Shown in pieces: positions 6,331 through 13,809 of a stretch of 31,653 nucleotides of DNA; within the stretch, counting starts at the first letter, position 1, and each line of letters begins with the position of its first letter. Made by a program: the position numbers and the translations under genes. The DNA is taken from positions 1 through 31,653 of the forward strand of contig JBKQHQ010000064.1 of the NCBI GenBank assembly GCA_052148715.1. The letters are read 5' to 3'. This stretch comes from JBKQHQ01 sp052148715. GTDB taxonomy: Bacteria > Pseudomonadota > Alphaproteobacteria > Rhizobiales > Xanthobacteraceae. Below the pieces are notes generated by a model that was given only the letters and a program-made list of their open reading frames with translations, did no database searches and was not told the origin of the DNA.

Positions 6331-9114
6331 ATGAGCACTCCTTGCAACCTCCCCATTGAAGCAACTGCACCCGGCCGAAGGCGGCGCGCCTCGGCTTGCT
6401 CGAAGAGCATTGGGCGGTTGCCGCGCCTTTCGCTCCTTATCATCACGCTCGCGGCGATCGTGGTCGGCGCGTTGTGGGCGCCCGCGCCGGCAACGGCGGC
6501 GGACACGCGCCGGGCCTTCCTCGTCGGCATGCGGCGCTACGACGACGGCTATCTCAGCAAGCTGAACCTGTCGTTGAACGACGCCAATGATCTGGCGCGG
6601 GACCTCGAGGAGGTCGGGTTCGATCGCAAGAACATCAAGGTCGCCAACGACCTCCGCAACAAGGAGGCCTTCGACAAGGAATTCAACGCGTTCCTCAAGA
6701 CCGTCGAGCCCGGCGATACGGTGCTGTTCTTCTTCTCGGGGCACGGCTTCGGCGTCGAGACCGATCAGACCAACTACCTGCTGCTTGGCGATCTCAAAAG
6801 CCCCTTCACCTACACGAAAGCGCAATTGCCCGAGGCGGATCGCGGCAAGCGGTCGGATGCGGCGATCGTGCAGCTCGGCATCGCGGCGCAGCTCGATGCC
6901 TATCAGAAGAATGAGATCCCGCGCGCCGGCGTGTCGGCCACCGACATCGAAAAACGACTGGCCGAGCGCCAGCCGAAAACCGTGATCATGATCCTCGATG
7001 CGTGCCGCTCCCTGGTCTCGGCCGACGCCAACGATGCGAACGACCCGGCCCGCCTGAAGCGCATCGACGCCTCGGGCAGCCGGCTGGTGTCGAACGAGCC
7101 GTTGCCCGGTTTCATGCTCCTGTACTCGGCCTCGTTCGGCGAGCAGGCGGTTGAATCTTTTCCCGGGGAAGCGCGCCGCAACTCGCTGTTCACCGAGGTG
7201 CTGCGCTCCGAGGTGCAACGGCCCGGGCAGTCGCTGGTCGAGCTTGGCGAGCGCGTGCGGCTCGTGGTGCGCGCCATTGCTCAGGGCAAAGGCAGGCAGC
7301 AGGAACCGGAATTCGTTTACGACAAGGCCAATGCGTCGCGGGTGGAGGACTTCTTATTCGTCGGCTCGATCGGCGCCGAGCGGTTCCAGCTTTCGCAAGA
7401 CAAATGCGCCGGCGACCAGCAGGATTGGGACCGGATCAAGAACCTGCAGAAGCGTGAGCTGTACGACCGGCATCGCCGGCGCTTCGATGGCTGCGGCACC
7501 GCCGAGCTCGCCCGTCGCGCCCTCTCGCAATTGGCCCTGACCGCCGATGATCCGATCGAGGTGCCTGTCGCCGTGGTCGAGCGCAAGATCAACGACTGCG
7601 ACCGCTGGGCCGCATCCGAGTTCGACCAGCGCCGGCCGCCGGACGTTCCCGGCGTTCCCTTCGACGACATGGACGTCGACAAGGCGATCCCGGCCTGTGA
7701 GAAGGCGATCGCCGATAACCCGCGCGTCCCCCGCTATCTGTTCAATCTCGCCCGTGCCTATCAGAAGCAGGCGGCGGAGCCGTCGCTCGACGAGGACAAG
7801 CGGATCAAGGTGCTGCGCAAGGCGCGGCTGATCTACGAGGATGCGACCAAGAGCGGCTATATCAGCGCGCTGAACAATCTCGCGGTGCTGATCGAGAACC
7901 TGGAGGGCGTCGAGCAGAGCGGCGAGGAAACGGCCAATCTGCTCAAGAAGGCGGCGCAGCAGGGCCATCCGCTGGCGATGTATAACCTGGCGCTGCGCTA
8001 CTACAACGGCACTTACCCGATCAAGCGCGACTTCCGCGAGGCCACGCAGTGGTTCGGTAAATCGGCCGAAAAGGGTTTCGTGTCCGCCATGGTCGAATAT
8101 GGCCTGCGGCTTCGGTGCGGCTGCGGCCTCGATCACGCCGATCCGCGGCGCGCGGTCGAATGGTTGCAACGGGCCGCCGACGCCGGCTCGACGCGCGCCA
8201 AGCTGGAGCTCGGCAGGCTTTATCTGCGCGACAACACCGGCATCAATACCGTGCGGCAGGACCTCGGCCTCGCGCTGCTTTGGTTTGGCCGCGCGGCGGA
8301 GACCGGCGACAGCGAAGCCTATTATTATCTCGCGCAAATGATCGAGTACGGGCTCGGCGTGCCCAGCCAGCCGGAGATCGCCGAGCGCTATTGGCGGCTC
8401 GCTGCCAACGGCGGCAACAGCAACGCCCAGGTCGAGTTTGCCCAGCGGCTGCGCGAGGGCTTGGTGCTGGTGAAGCAGGAGTACGGCGAGGGCGAGATCA
8501 TCACGCTGCTCAGCCGCGCCATGGCCCAAGGGTCCGCGAGCGCGGCGCTTGGCCTCGCCCAGATCTACCGCGCGGGCGAATTCGGCGAGCAGAAGAACCC
8601 CTTGGAGGCCATGAAGCTTGCCTATCGGGCGATCCGGCTTTCGACGCAATCCGATCCGACGACGGCCGAAGGGAATCCGTTCTATGAGATCGCCGCCGGC
8701 CACCTTCTGGCCGAGATGGCCAAGAACGGCGAGGCGGTCGACGCGGCCGGCCGGCCGATGCTGAGCGTGGCCGAGATCGACCGGCTGGAGCGCTCCTATG
8801 GGGCGGTCGATCCCGTCACCAAGCAGGTCAAGATCCGCCGGCTCGACGTGTATATCGCGAACTGCGGATGGCCGCCGAGAAAAGAGATCTGGGTTTGGGA
8901 TTGGGGTCGTGCGGAATCGCCGACCGAAGCCCAGTTCCGCAGCCTTGAGCGCTCGGCGGGTTGCACCGAAACCGACGTGGTGCGGCGAACCTTGATCGAC
9001 GTGTTCGAGCAGGCCAAGAAGAACAAGGTCGCCTTCGCCGACCTGATCTTCGAAAGGATCAAGACCGCCCAGGCGGCCAAGAGCGCCGACGAACCGAGAA
9101 GGCGGAGGCGTTGA
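6331..9114 (+). CDS. Exported or membrane-anchored caspase-like protease with Sel1 repeats
   Basis: This 927-residue protein has a basic N terminus (GRRRRASACSKS) and a hydrophobic segment at about residues 34-56 ending in ATA-AD, either a long signal peptide or a signal anchor. The caspase-like domain spans about 57-345 with catalytic His138 (FFFSGHG) and Cys225 (ILDACRS). From about residue 500 to 770 there are six or seven Sel1-type helical repeats of about 36 residues, recognisable by repeats such as AAQQGHPLAMYNLALRYYNG and AADAGSTRAKLELGRLYL. These usually serve as protein-binding scaffolds. The ATG at 6331 has only a weak ribosome site. The frame is open further upstream, but there it overlaps the previous gene and is a shadow. 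It probably forms an operon with the preceding caspase-SUMF1 gene. The pairing of two proteases with binding domains suggests a periplasmic processing complex; this is inference. Confidence 0.82.
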   Translation: MSTPCNLPIEATAPGRRRRASACSKSIGRLPRLSLLIITLAAIVVGALWAPAPATAADTRRAFLVGMRRYDDGYLSKLNLSLNDANDLARDLEEVGFDRKNIKVANDLRNKEAFDKEFNAFLKTVEPGDTVLFFFSGHGFGVETDQTNYLLLGDLKSPFTYTKAQLPEADRGKRSDAAIVQLGIAAQLDAYQKNEIPRAGVSATDIEKRLAERQPKTVIMILDACRSLVSADANDANDPARLKRIDASGSRLVSNEPLPGFMLLYSASFGEQAVESFPGEARRNSLFTEVLRSEVQRPGQSLVELGERVRLVVRAIAQGKGRQQEPEFVYDKANASRVEDFLFVGSIGAERFQLSQDKCAGDQQDWDRIKNLQKRELYDRHRRRFDGCGTAELARRALSQLALTADDPIEVPVAVVERKINDCDRWAASEFDQRRPPDVPGVPFDDMDVDKAIPACEKAIADNPRVPRYLFNLARAYQKQAAEPSLDEDKRIKVLRKARLIYEDATKSGYISALNNLAVLIENLEGVEQSGEETANLLKKAAQQGHPLAMYNLALRYYNGTYPIKRDFREATQWFGKSAEKGFVSAMVEYGLRLRCGCGLDHADPRRAVEWLQRAADAGSTRAKLELGRLYLRDNTGINTVRQDLGLALLWFGRAAETGDSEAYYYLAQMIEYGLGVPSQPEIAERYWRLAANGGNSNAQVEFAQRLREGLVLVKQEYGEGEIITLLSRAMAQGSASAALGLAQIYRAGEFGEQKNPLEAMKLAYRAIRLSTQSDPTTAEGNPFYEIAAGHLLAEMAKNGEAVDAAGRPMLSVAEIDRLERSYGAVDPVTKQVKIRRLDVYIANCGWPPRKEIWVWDWGRAESPTEAQFRSLERSAGCTETDVVRRTLIDVFEQAKKNKVAFADLIFERIKTAQAAKSADEPRRRRR

Positions 9115-9159
9115 TGCATGAGTCGCAGCCGGTCATTGCCGGACTTAGGCCTCCCGTTC

Positions 9160-9275
9160 GTCATGCTCCGCGAAAGCGGAGCACCGAGTACGCCGTGCTA
9201 TGCGGACGGAGGGAAGCGCGTGACTCTTAACCTATTCCGGTGGTTACTGGGTCGCCCGCATGCGCGGGCGATGAC
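9160..9275. repeat. Two REP-like hairpins between exported-protein genes
   Basis: Two perfect 8-bp stem-loops lie in the 206-bp gap. The first is TGCTCCGC/GCGGAGCA with a GAAA loop (9164-9183). The second is TCGCCCGC/GCGGGCGA with an ATGC loop (9252-9271), flanked by a GATGACA signature common in alphaproteobacterial intergenic repeats. Neither has a following T-run, so they are better read as REP-type elements than as classic terminators, though they could stabilise the upstream mRNA end. The rest of the gap shows nothing else. Confidence 0.55.
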
Positions 9276-9320
9276 AGCCGATTAAGGGAATTACGACTCA
9301 TCATCTGCTGGAGCTGAAAA

Positions 9321-10454
9321 ATGCGCGTCAACCTGCAACACCTGATGTTCACGGCTTGCGCCGTCGCGTTGCTCGCCGGCGGCGAGGCGGCACGGCCGGC
9401 GCCGGCCAGCGCCCAGTTCGTGATCCCGATTCCAGGCGGTTTCGGCGGATTTCGTTTTCCGCGCCCCTATCAAGGCGGCGACGGGGGCTATCGGGGTCGG
9501 CACCGTCACGACTCCGATGATGAAGATACCCCCTCCCGTTCAAGGGAGTCCGAGAGCGTGCTGGCTTCCCTCGGCGGCCCGCCGTCCAGCCAGGAGGAGA
9601 CCGCGGTTTTAAAGAGCGTGCAGGCGAGCACGGAGCTCGGCGTGGTGGGCTCGAACAGCGACCGCTCGCGGCTGGGAAGGGCCTCGGGGACCGATGACGA
9701 CCGCGATTACACCCAGCCGATCAAGAATATCATCGATCGCTTCAAGAACGAGCAGCTGAAGGCGAGGGACAACAGCCACGGCGACGTCACCGGGCTCGCC
9801 ATCGAGCAGTCGCTCGACAAGGCCTTCAAGAGCGCCAAGCTCGATGTGTTCGAGCGCCTCGGCGACGACAACTGGACGACCGAGCGCCTGCGGGTGCTCA
9901 TTCTCAAGCGGGTCTACGCCGAGCTCGACCGTCTGTTCGACGGCAACAACCGTGGCAATGCGCCGATGCAGGATCTCGACGCGCTGATCCAGCAGGTGGC
10001 CGCGTCCATGTATCAGCGGATTTTCGAGATCTCCGAGCTCCTGGCCGCCAATCAGGGCTCGGCCCTGTTCGTGCAGCGGCTCTATCAGGCGCATGGCGCC
10101 AAGTTGCCCGATCAGCTGCGCGAGGACGCCGACCGGATCATCACCAAGGCGGCGAACGAGGCTGTCAGAAAATACGATGCGGCGCTCAAGCGCGACGAGA
10201 ACCGATATGCGCTGCGCTATCGCGCGCAGCGCATCGTGTTCGACTGTCTGTCGGACAACGTGGAGCGGATCTCCTCCTCGGAGACCGCGGTCGCCTCGAT
10301 TGACGAGATCACGCAAAAGGCCACCACGACCGCCACCAAGGAGTGCGGCGCCTGGCTCGAGCATCAGTTCGGCCCGCCCGGCGACAAGATCGCCGCGCAG
10401 GAGCCGATGCCGCTGCGCGCCGTCTGGACCGCCGGCGGCCCCGTGACCCCGTAG
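9321..10454 (+). CDS. Secreted protein of unknown function, downstream of caspase genes
   Basis: This 377-residue protein is not recognised. It has a clear signal peptide (residues 1-31, cleavage likely after ASA before QFVIP). A Gly/Phe/Pro-rich segment follows (about 33-55), then a His/Asp/Arg/Ser-rich low-complexity stretch (about 58-77). From about residue 120 to 350 it is mostly predicted helix, with charged amphipathic segments and two cysteines (in VFDCLSD and KECGAWL) that could form a disulfide. The ATG at 9321 follows GGAG with good spacing. It reads in the same direction as the two exported caspase-like genes and may be a partner or substrate of them, but the 206-bp gap with two hairpins means separate transcription is also possible. 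No catalytic motif is visible. Confidence 0.7.
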   Translation: MRVNLQHLMFTACAVALLAGGEAARPAPASAQFVIPIPGGFGGFRFPRPYQGGDGGYRGRHRHDSDDEDTPSRSRESESVLASLGGPPSSQEETAVLKSVQASTELGVVGSNSDRSRLGRASGTDDDRDYTQPIKNIIDRFKNEQLKARDNSHGDVTGLAIEQSLDKAFKSAKLDVFERLGDDNWTTERLRVLILKRVYAELDRLFDGNNRGNAPMQDLDALIQQVAASMYQRIFEISELLAANQGSALFVQRLYQAHGAKLPDQLREDADRIITKAANEAVRKYDAALKRDENRYALRYRAQRIVFDCLSDNVERISSSETAVASIDEITQKATTTATKECGAWLEHQFGPPGDKIAAQEPMPLRAVWTAGGPVTP

Positions 10455-10510
10455 CGCGCCGGGCGCATAGCGAGAGCGACAAGGCCACCCCGCAGAAGCC
10501 GATGCCACAC

Positions 10511-10588
10511 ATCTTCACCTCCCCCCTTGCGGGGACCTCGCGGGGGAGGTCGATCGCAGCGCCGTTGCGCTGCGATCGGGTGAGGGGG
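10511..10588. repeat. Palindromic intergenic repeat, copy 1 (with 31595)
   Basis: It begins ATCTTCACCTCCCCCC and contains the perfect 12-bp stem CGATCGCAGCGC (10551-10562) and its complement (10567-10578) around CGTT, then TGAGGGGG, which pairs back to the start. The same sequence recurs at 31595-31653, including the start block, GGGGGAGGT and the palindrome. Copy 1 carries about 15-20 extra bases around the small inner GCGGGG/CTCGCGGGG hairpin. It fills most of the 200-bp gap between convergent genes and could act as a bidirectional transcription end. Confidence 0.7.
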
Positions 10589-10654
10589 TCGCTTCGCATA
10601 ACTTTTAACTGCTGCGCAGGCGAGAAAATCCGGTCGCCACGCGCTCCCTAACTC

Positions 10655-11284
10655 TCACTCCACCACGACGCGCCCATCCGTCCTCGCATCCGGCTCAGCA
10701 AACGCAACCTTCCTCGCCCTGTCTCGATAGGCCAACGCCAACCGTTCATCCCGCGGAGCAAACAAATCCCCGACGTTCCGCCCGGCAAGCTCGAGCAGCC
10801 TGTCCTCGATCCGCGCTTGGCTCACGGTCTCGCCGCCGGGCAAAATGTGTCCGATATCCACGCCCCGGCCCGCCAAGGCGCGCGCGACCAGCAGGCAGCG
10901 ATGGCAGTCGAGCGGGTCGTGCTCCGAGCAGAGGAGGGCGACCTGGTACTTGCGCGCCCCTTCGATGACTCGTTCAAGACCTTGTTGAAATTCGGGAGCA
11001 GCGGCCATTTTCTCATAGTCGGCAACACCATCGCAGAAAAAACGCGGGTTGCTCGGCCTGCCGCCGAGCTCCTTCCCCAGGAAGACATACTTGATGCCCG
11101 CCTCGTCTAGCCTTCCTCTCAGCTCGTCCCGGTCGAACTGCGGGAACCGCCGCGAATAAGGTGCGGTCCGGACATCGGCAAGCGCGGTCACGCCGGCCCC
11201 GCGCAAGAGCGCAACAAAGCGCTCCCAAGGGTGCGTGGAATGGCCGATGGTGAGGATGCTGAGCGGTTCGGCTCTATGACTCAT
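10655..11284 (-). CDS. DUF488 family protein
   Basis: This 209-residue protein belongs to the DUF488 family, whose biochemical role is not established. Family marks are the N-terminal TIGHSTHPWERFV (about residues 12-24), DVRTAPYSRRFPQF (37-50), KYVFLGKELGGRP (65-77), and LLCSEHDPLDCHR (117-129) with paired conserved cysteines and histidines suggesting a metal or redox site. The ATG at 11284 has no strong ribosome site. It is read divergently from the four-gene helicase/methylase operon across 185 bases and may share its control region. DUF488 genes are seen in many contexts including defence islands, so a role with the neighbouring operon is possible but not shown. Confidence 0.8.
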   Translation of the reverse strand: MSHRAEPLSILTIGHSTHPWERFVALLRGAGVTALADVRTAPYSRRFPQFDRDELRGRLDEAGIKYVFLGKELGGRPSNPRFFCDGVADYEKMAAAPEFQQGLERVIEGARKYQVALLCSEHDPLDCHRCLLVARALAGRGVDIGHILPGGETVSQARIEDRLLELAGRNVGDLFAPRDERLALAYRDRARKVAFAEPDARTDGRVVVE

Positions 11285-11408
11285 GTTACCAATATATGCG
11301 TTTGATCATCGAGGCGGATCAGGCAGCGCCGGCGAGGAAACCGCAACTCCTTAACTCGTGGGCGCCGCCAGATAGGCGAGCAGGCGAGCGATTGCTACCC
11401 TCTTGGAC

Positions 11409-11436
11409 TTGCTCTCGTAGTCCGAGCGACTAAAAT
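11409..11436 (+). promoter_or_regulatory. Candidate sigma70-type promoter of the helicase/methylase operon
   Basis: TTGCTC (11409-11414) and TAAAAT (11431-11436) are separated by 16 bases and lie 34 bases before the GTG start of the first helicase gene. The -10 box is one of the few AT-rich hexamers in the gap. The small inverted repeat GGACT/AGTCC (11405-11423) overlaps the -35 side and could be a regulator site. This is a reading of consensus only. Confidence 0.3.
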
Positions 11437-11469
11437 CAACCCCAAGCTGTCGCCGAGGGGTTCCTTATC

Positions 11470-13809
11470 GTGGACGTTTTTGATCTCGATCGTGTGCTCG
11501 TGACCGACTACGAGCGGTTTGCCCGCTCGTTCACCCAGATCCGCGCGCCCGATATCCGCTCGCAGGTCGAGCAAATCTACGCGACGGGCCGGTTTTGGCC
11601 CGAGCCGCTCATCAGCATCAACCCGCATTTCGAAACCGGCGGCTCGATCGAAGCGCTGGTCGCCGACGGATCGCTCCTTTCCGACACCGCGCGGGTCTTT
11701 CGAGTCGAAGGGGGGCCGATCACGCTCTATCGTCATCAGGCGCAGGCGGTGGCAAAGGCAGTCGGGCGGCAGAGCTTTGTGGTCACCACCGGCACAGGGT
11801 CCGGCAAGTCCCTCTGCTTCTTCGTGCCGATCATCGACGCGGCGATCCGTGCGCGCATGTCGGGGGAGGCGCAGCGCACGCGCGCCATCATCATCTATCC
11901 GATGAACGCGCTAGCAAACAGCCAATTGAGTGAGCTCGAAAAGTTCATCGATCAGTCCGGACTGCCGGATGGGCTGCGTCCGACCTTCGCGCGCTACACT
12001 GGGCAAGAAGATGGCGATGAGCGCGAACGCATCCGCCAGGCAAAGCCGGACATTCTTCTCACGAACTTCATGATGCTCGAACTGTTGATGACGCGGCAGA
12101 ATGCGCTCGACCGGGCTGTCATCGCCAATGCACACGATCTCGACTTTATCGTGCTCGACGAGTTGCATACGTATCGCGGCCGCCAGGGCGCTGACGTCGC
12201 CATGCTCGTACGTCGGGTGCGCGATAGACTCTGCCCCGATCGCGAACCGATCTGCATCGGCACTTCCGCGACGATGGCTAGCGAGGGCAGCGCGACTGAT
12301 CTCGCCACGGCAGTGGCCCGGGTTGCATCGCGTCTATTTGGGACGGTCGTCGCGGAGGATGGAGTCATTGATGAGAGCCTCGAGCGTGCGACGGACCCAT
12401 CGCTCAAGGCGGCGACGCTTGGGGACGCGCTCGGGGCATCGATCGATGCCGACCTTCCCGCCTTTCTCGACAATGCTACGCTGCGTTCGCACCCGCTGGC
12501 AGTTTGGATCGAGCTTGAGGTTGGCTTGATGGACGGTCAGCGTCTTGCCCGCCGCCCGCCCATTACCATAGCCGAAGCGGCCAAGCGCCTCGCCGCGCAG
12601 ACCGGGCGCGAGGAGGCACGGTGCCGATCTCAGCTTCAAGCCATGCTGACAGTAATGAGTCGGCCGGAAAGGGAACGCGGTGGCACGGGGGGCCGGACTT
12701 TTCTGGCCTTCAAGCTTCACCGCTTCATCTCTGGCGCCGGTCACGTCTACGCGACCTTGCGCGGCGCAGGCCGGCGGCGGGTAACGCTCGATGGTCAGCG
12801 CTTCGATCCCCAAGATTCCGAGGCGAGGCTCTACTCGACCTTCTTCTGCCGCGCCTGTGGACAGGAGCACCATCCAGTCGTTCTGGTCCAAGAGGGTGGC
12901 GTGCGTCGCGCACTACCGCGGGACATCGACGAGACGCCGCTCGATGAACCTGACAGCTCTGACGAGCCGGGTTATCTAATGCCCGAGCCAGAGAACGACG
13001 AGAGATTTGCGTTCGACGGCTCGCCCGATACCTATCCCGAGGAATGGCTCGAGATCGGACGCGACGGCAATTCCCGCTTGCGCAAAGATCGCCGGCCGTT
13101 CGCGCCCCAACTGCTGACGGTGGACCCTTCAGGTGCAATCGGCACCACTGGCCGGCGAACCTGGTTCTTGCCAGGCAAGTTTCGTTTTTGCCCCGCATGT
13201 GGCTATCAGCCGCCGCAACAGGCGCGTGAGATCAACAAAGTGGCGAGCCTCTCGGCCGAAGGCCGCAGTTCGGCCACGACGCTGCTGGTATCGAGCGCGC
13301 TGCGGTGGATGAACGGCAGCGGCGCGTCACTTCCCGCAGAAAGGCGCAAGGTTCTGGGATTCACCGACAATCGTCAGGATGCCGCGCTGCAGGCCGGCCA
13401 TTTCAATGACTTCATGTTCGTCGCCCTCCTGCGCGCGGCAACTCTCGCCGCTGTGCGCGGGGCGGGACAAGATGGCCTCTCGGATGATGAATTGGGCCGC
13501 CGGGTGCAAATGGCGCTGGGGTTCACAACCGCCAATCGCCAGCGTCGCCAGGAATGGATGCTCGACCCGGAAATCAGGGGGTTGGCCAGATCGAGGCGGA
13601 AAAAACACTTGCCCGCGTCCTGGCTCATCGTGTGTGGGCTGACCAGCGGCGTGGGTGGCGTTTCACCAACCCAAGCCTCGAGGAGCTTGGGTTGGTCCGC
13701 GCCGAATATCTCGCGCTCGATGAACTTGCCTCAGATGAGAGCGCATTTGCCAACGCCCCACCGGAGCTTCGCCTTGCCGCTCCTAAGACGCGGCGTGCCG
13801 CGCTCCTGA
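11470..13809 (+). CDS. DUF1998-class DEAD/DEAH helicase, N-terminal part (frameshifted gene)
   Basis: This is the 5' part of a helicase gene that continues in another frame to 16664; restored, it would encode about 1731 residues. The GTG start follows GAGGGG at 10 bases. Residues 85-300 form the first RecA domain: Walker A TGTGSGKS (107-114, Lys113), DELH (230-233) and GTSATMA (264-270). Two CxxC pairs (Cys460/463 and Cys574/577) probably bind zinc. FTDNRQDAALQAGHFNDF (about residue 630) marks the start of the second RecA domain and is typical of large DUF1998-linked helicases such as DruE and DISARM helicases. True sequence ends at about residue 704 (PEIRG); from there to 13809 the frame is out of phase and meaningless. 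The protein probably moves on DNA as the core of a defence complex with the downstream SNF2 helicase, methylase and HNH protein. Confidence 0.85.
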   Translation: MDVFDLDRVLVTDYERFARSFTQIRAPDIRSQVEQIYATGRFWPEPLISINPHFETGGSIEALVADGSLLSDTARVFRVEGGPITLYRHQAQAVAKAVGRQSFVVTTGTGSGKSLCFFVPIIDAAIRARMSGEAQRTRAIIIYPMNALANSQLSELEKFIDQSGLPDGLRPTFARYTGQEDGDERERIRQAKPDILLTNFMMLELLMTRQNALDRAVIANAHDLDFIVLDELHTYRGRQGADVAMLVRRVRDRLCPDREPICIGTSATMASEGSATDLATAVARVASRLFGTVVAEDGVIDESLERATDPSLKAATLGDALGASIDADLPAFLDNATLRSHPLAVWIELEVGLMDGQRLARRPPITIAEAAKRLAAQTGREEARCRSQLQAMLTVMSRPERERGGTGGRTFLAFKLHRFISGAGHVYATLRGAGRRRVTLDGQRFDPQDSEARLYSTFFCRACGQEHHPVVLVQEGGVRRALPRDIDETPLDEPDSSDEPGYLMPEPENDERFAFDGSPDTYPEEWLEIGRDGNSRLRKDRRPFAPQLLTVDPSGAIGTTGRRTWFLPGKFRFCPACGYQPPQQAREINKVASLSAEGRSSATTLLVSSALRWMNGSGASLPAERRKVLGFTDNRQDAALQAGHFNDFMFVALLRAATLAAVRGAGQDGLSDDELGRRVQMALGFTTANRQRRQEWMLDPEIRGLARSRRKKHLPASWLIVCGLTSGVGGVSPTQASRSLGWSAPNISRSMNLPQMRAHLPTPHRSFALPLLRRGVPRS

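Noticed and set aside
4404..9114. Caspase-like genes as a CRISPR-linked or gasdermin-type suicide defence
   Set aside because: Both proteins carry export signals and there is no gasdermin, Cas or sensor gene beside them.
13577..13581. Phase-variable G tract in the helicase
   Set aside because: A run of five G is too short for typical slip-strand switching; a sequencing or fixed deletion is the simpler reading, so it is reported only as a frameshift.
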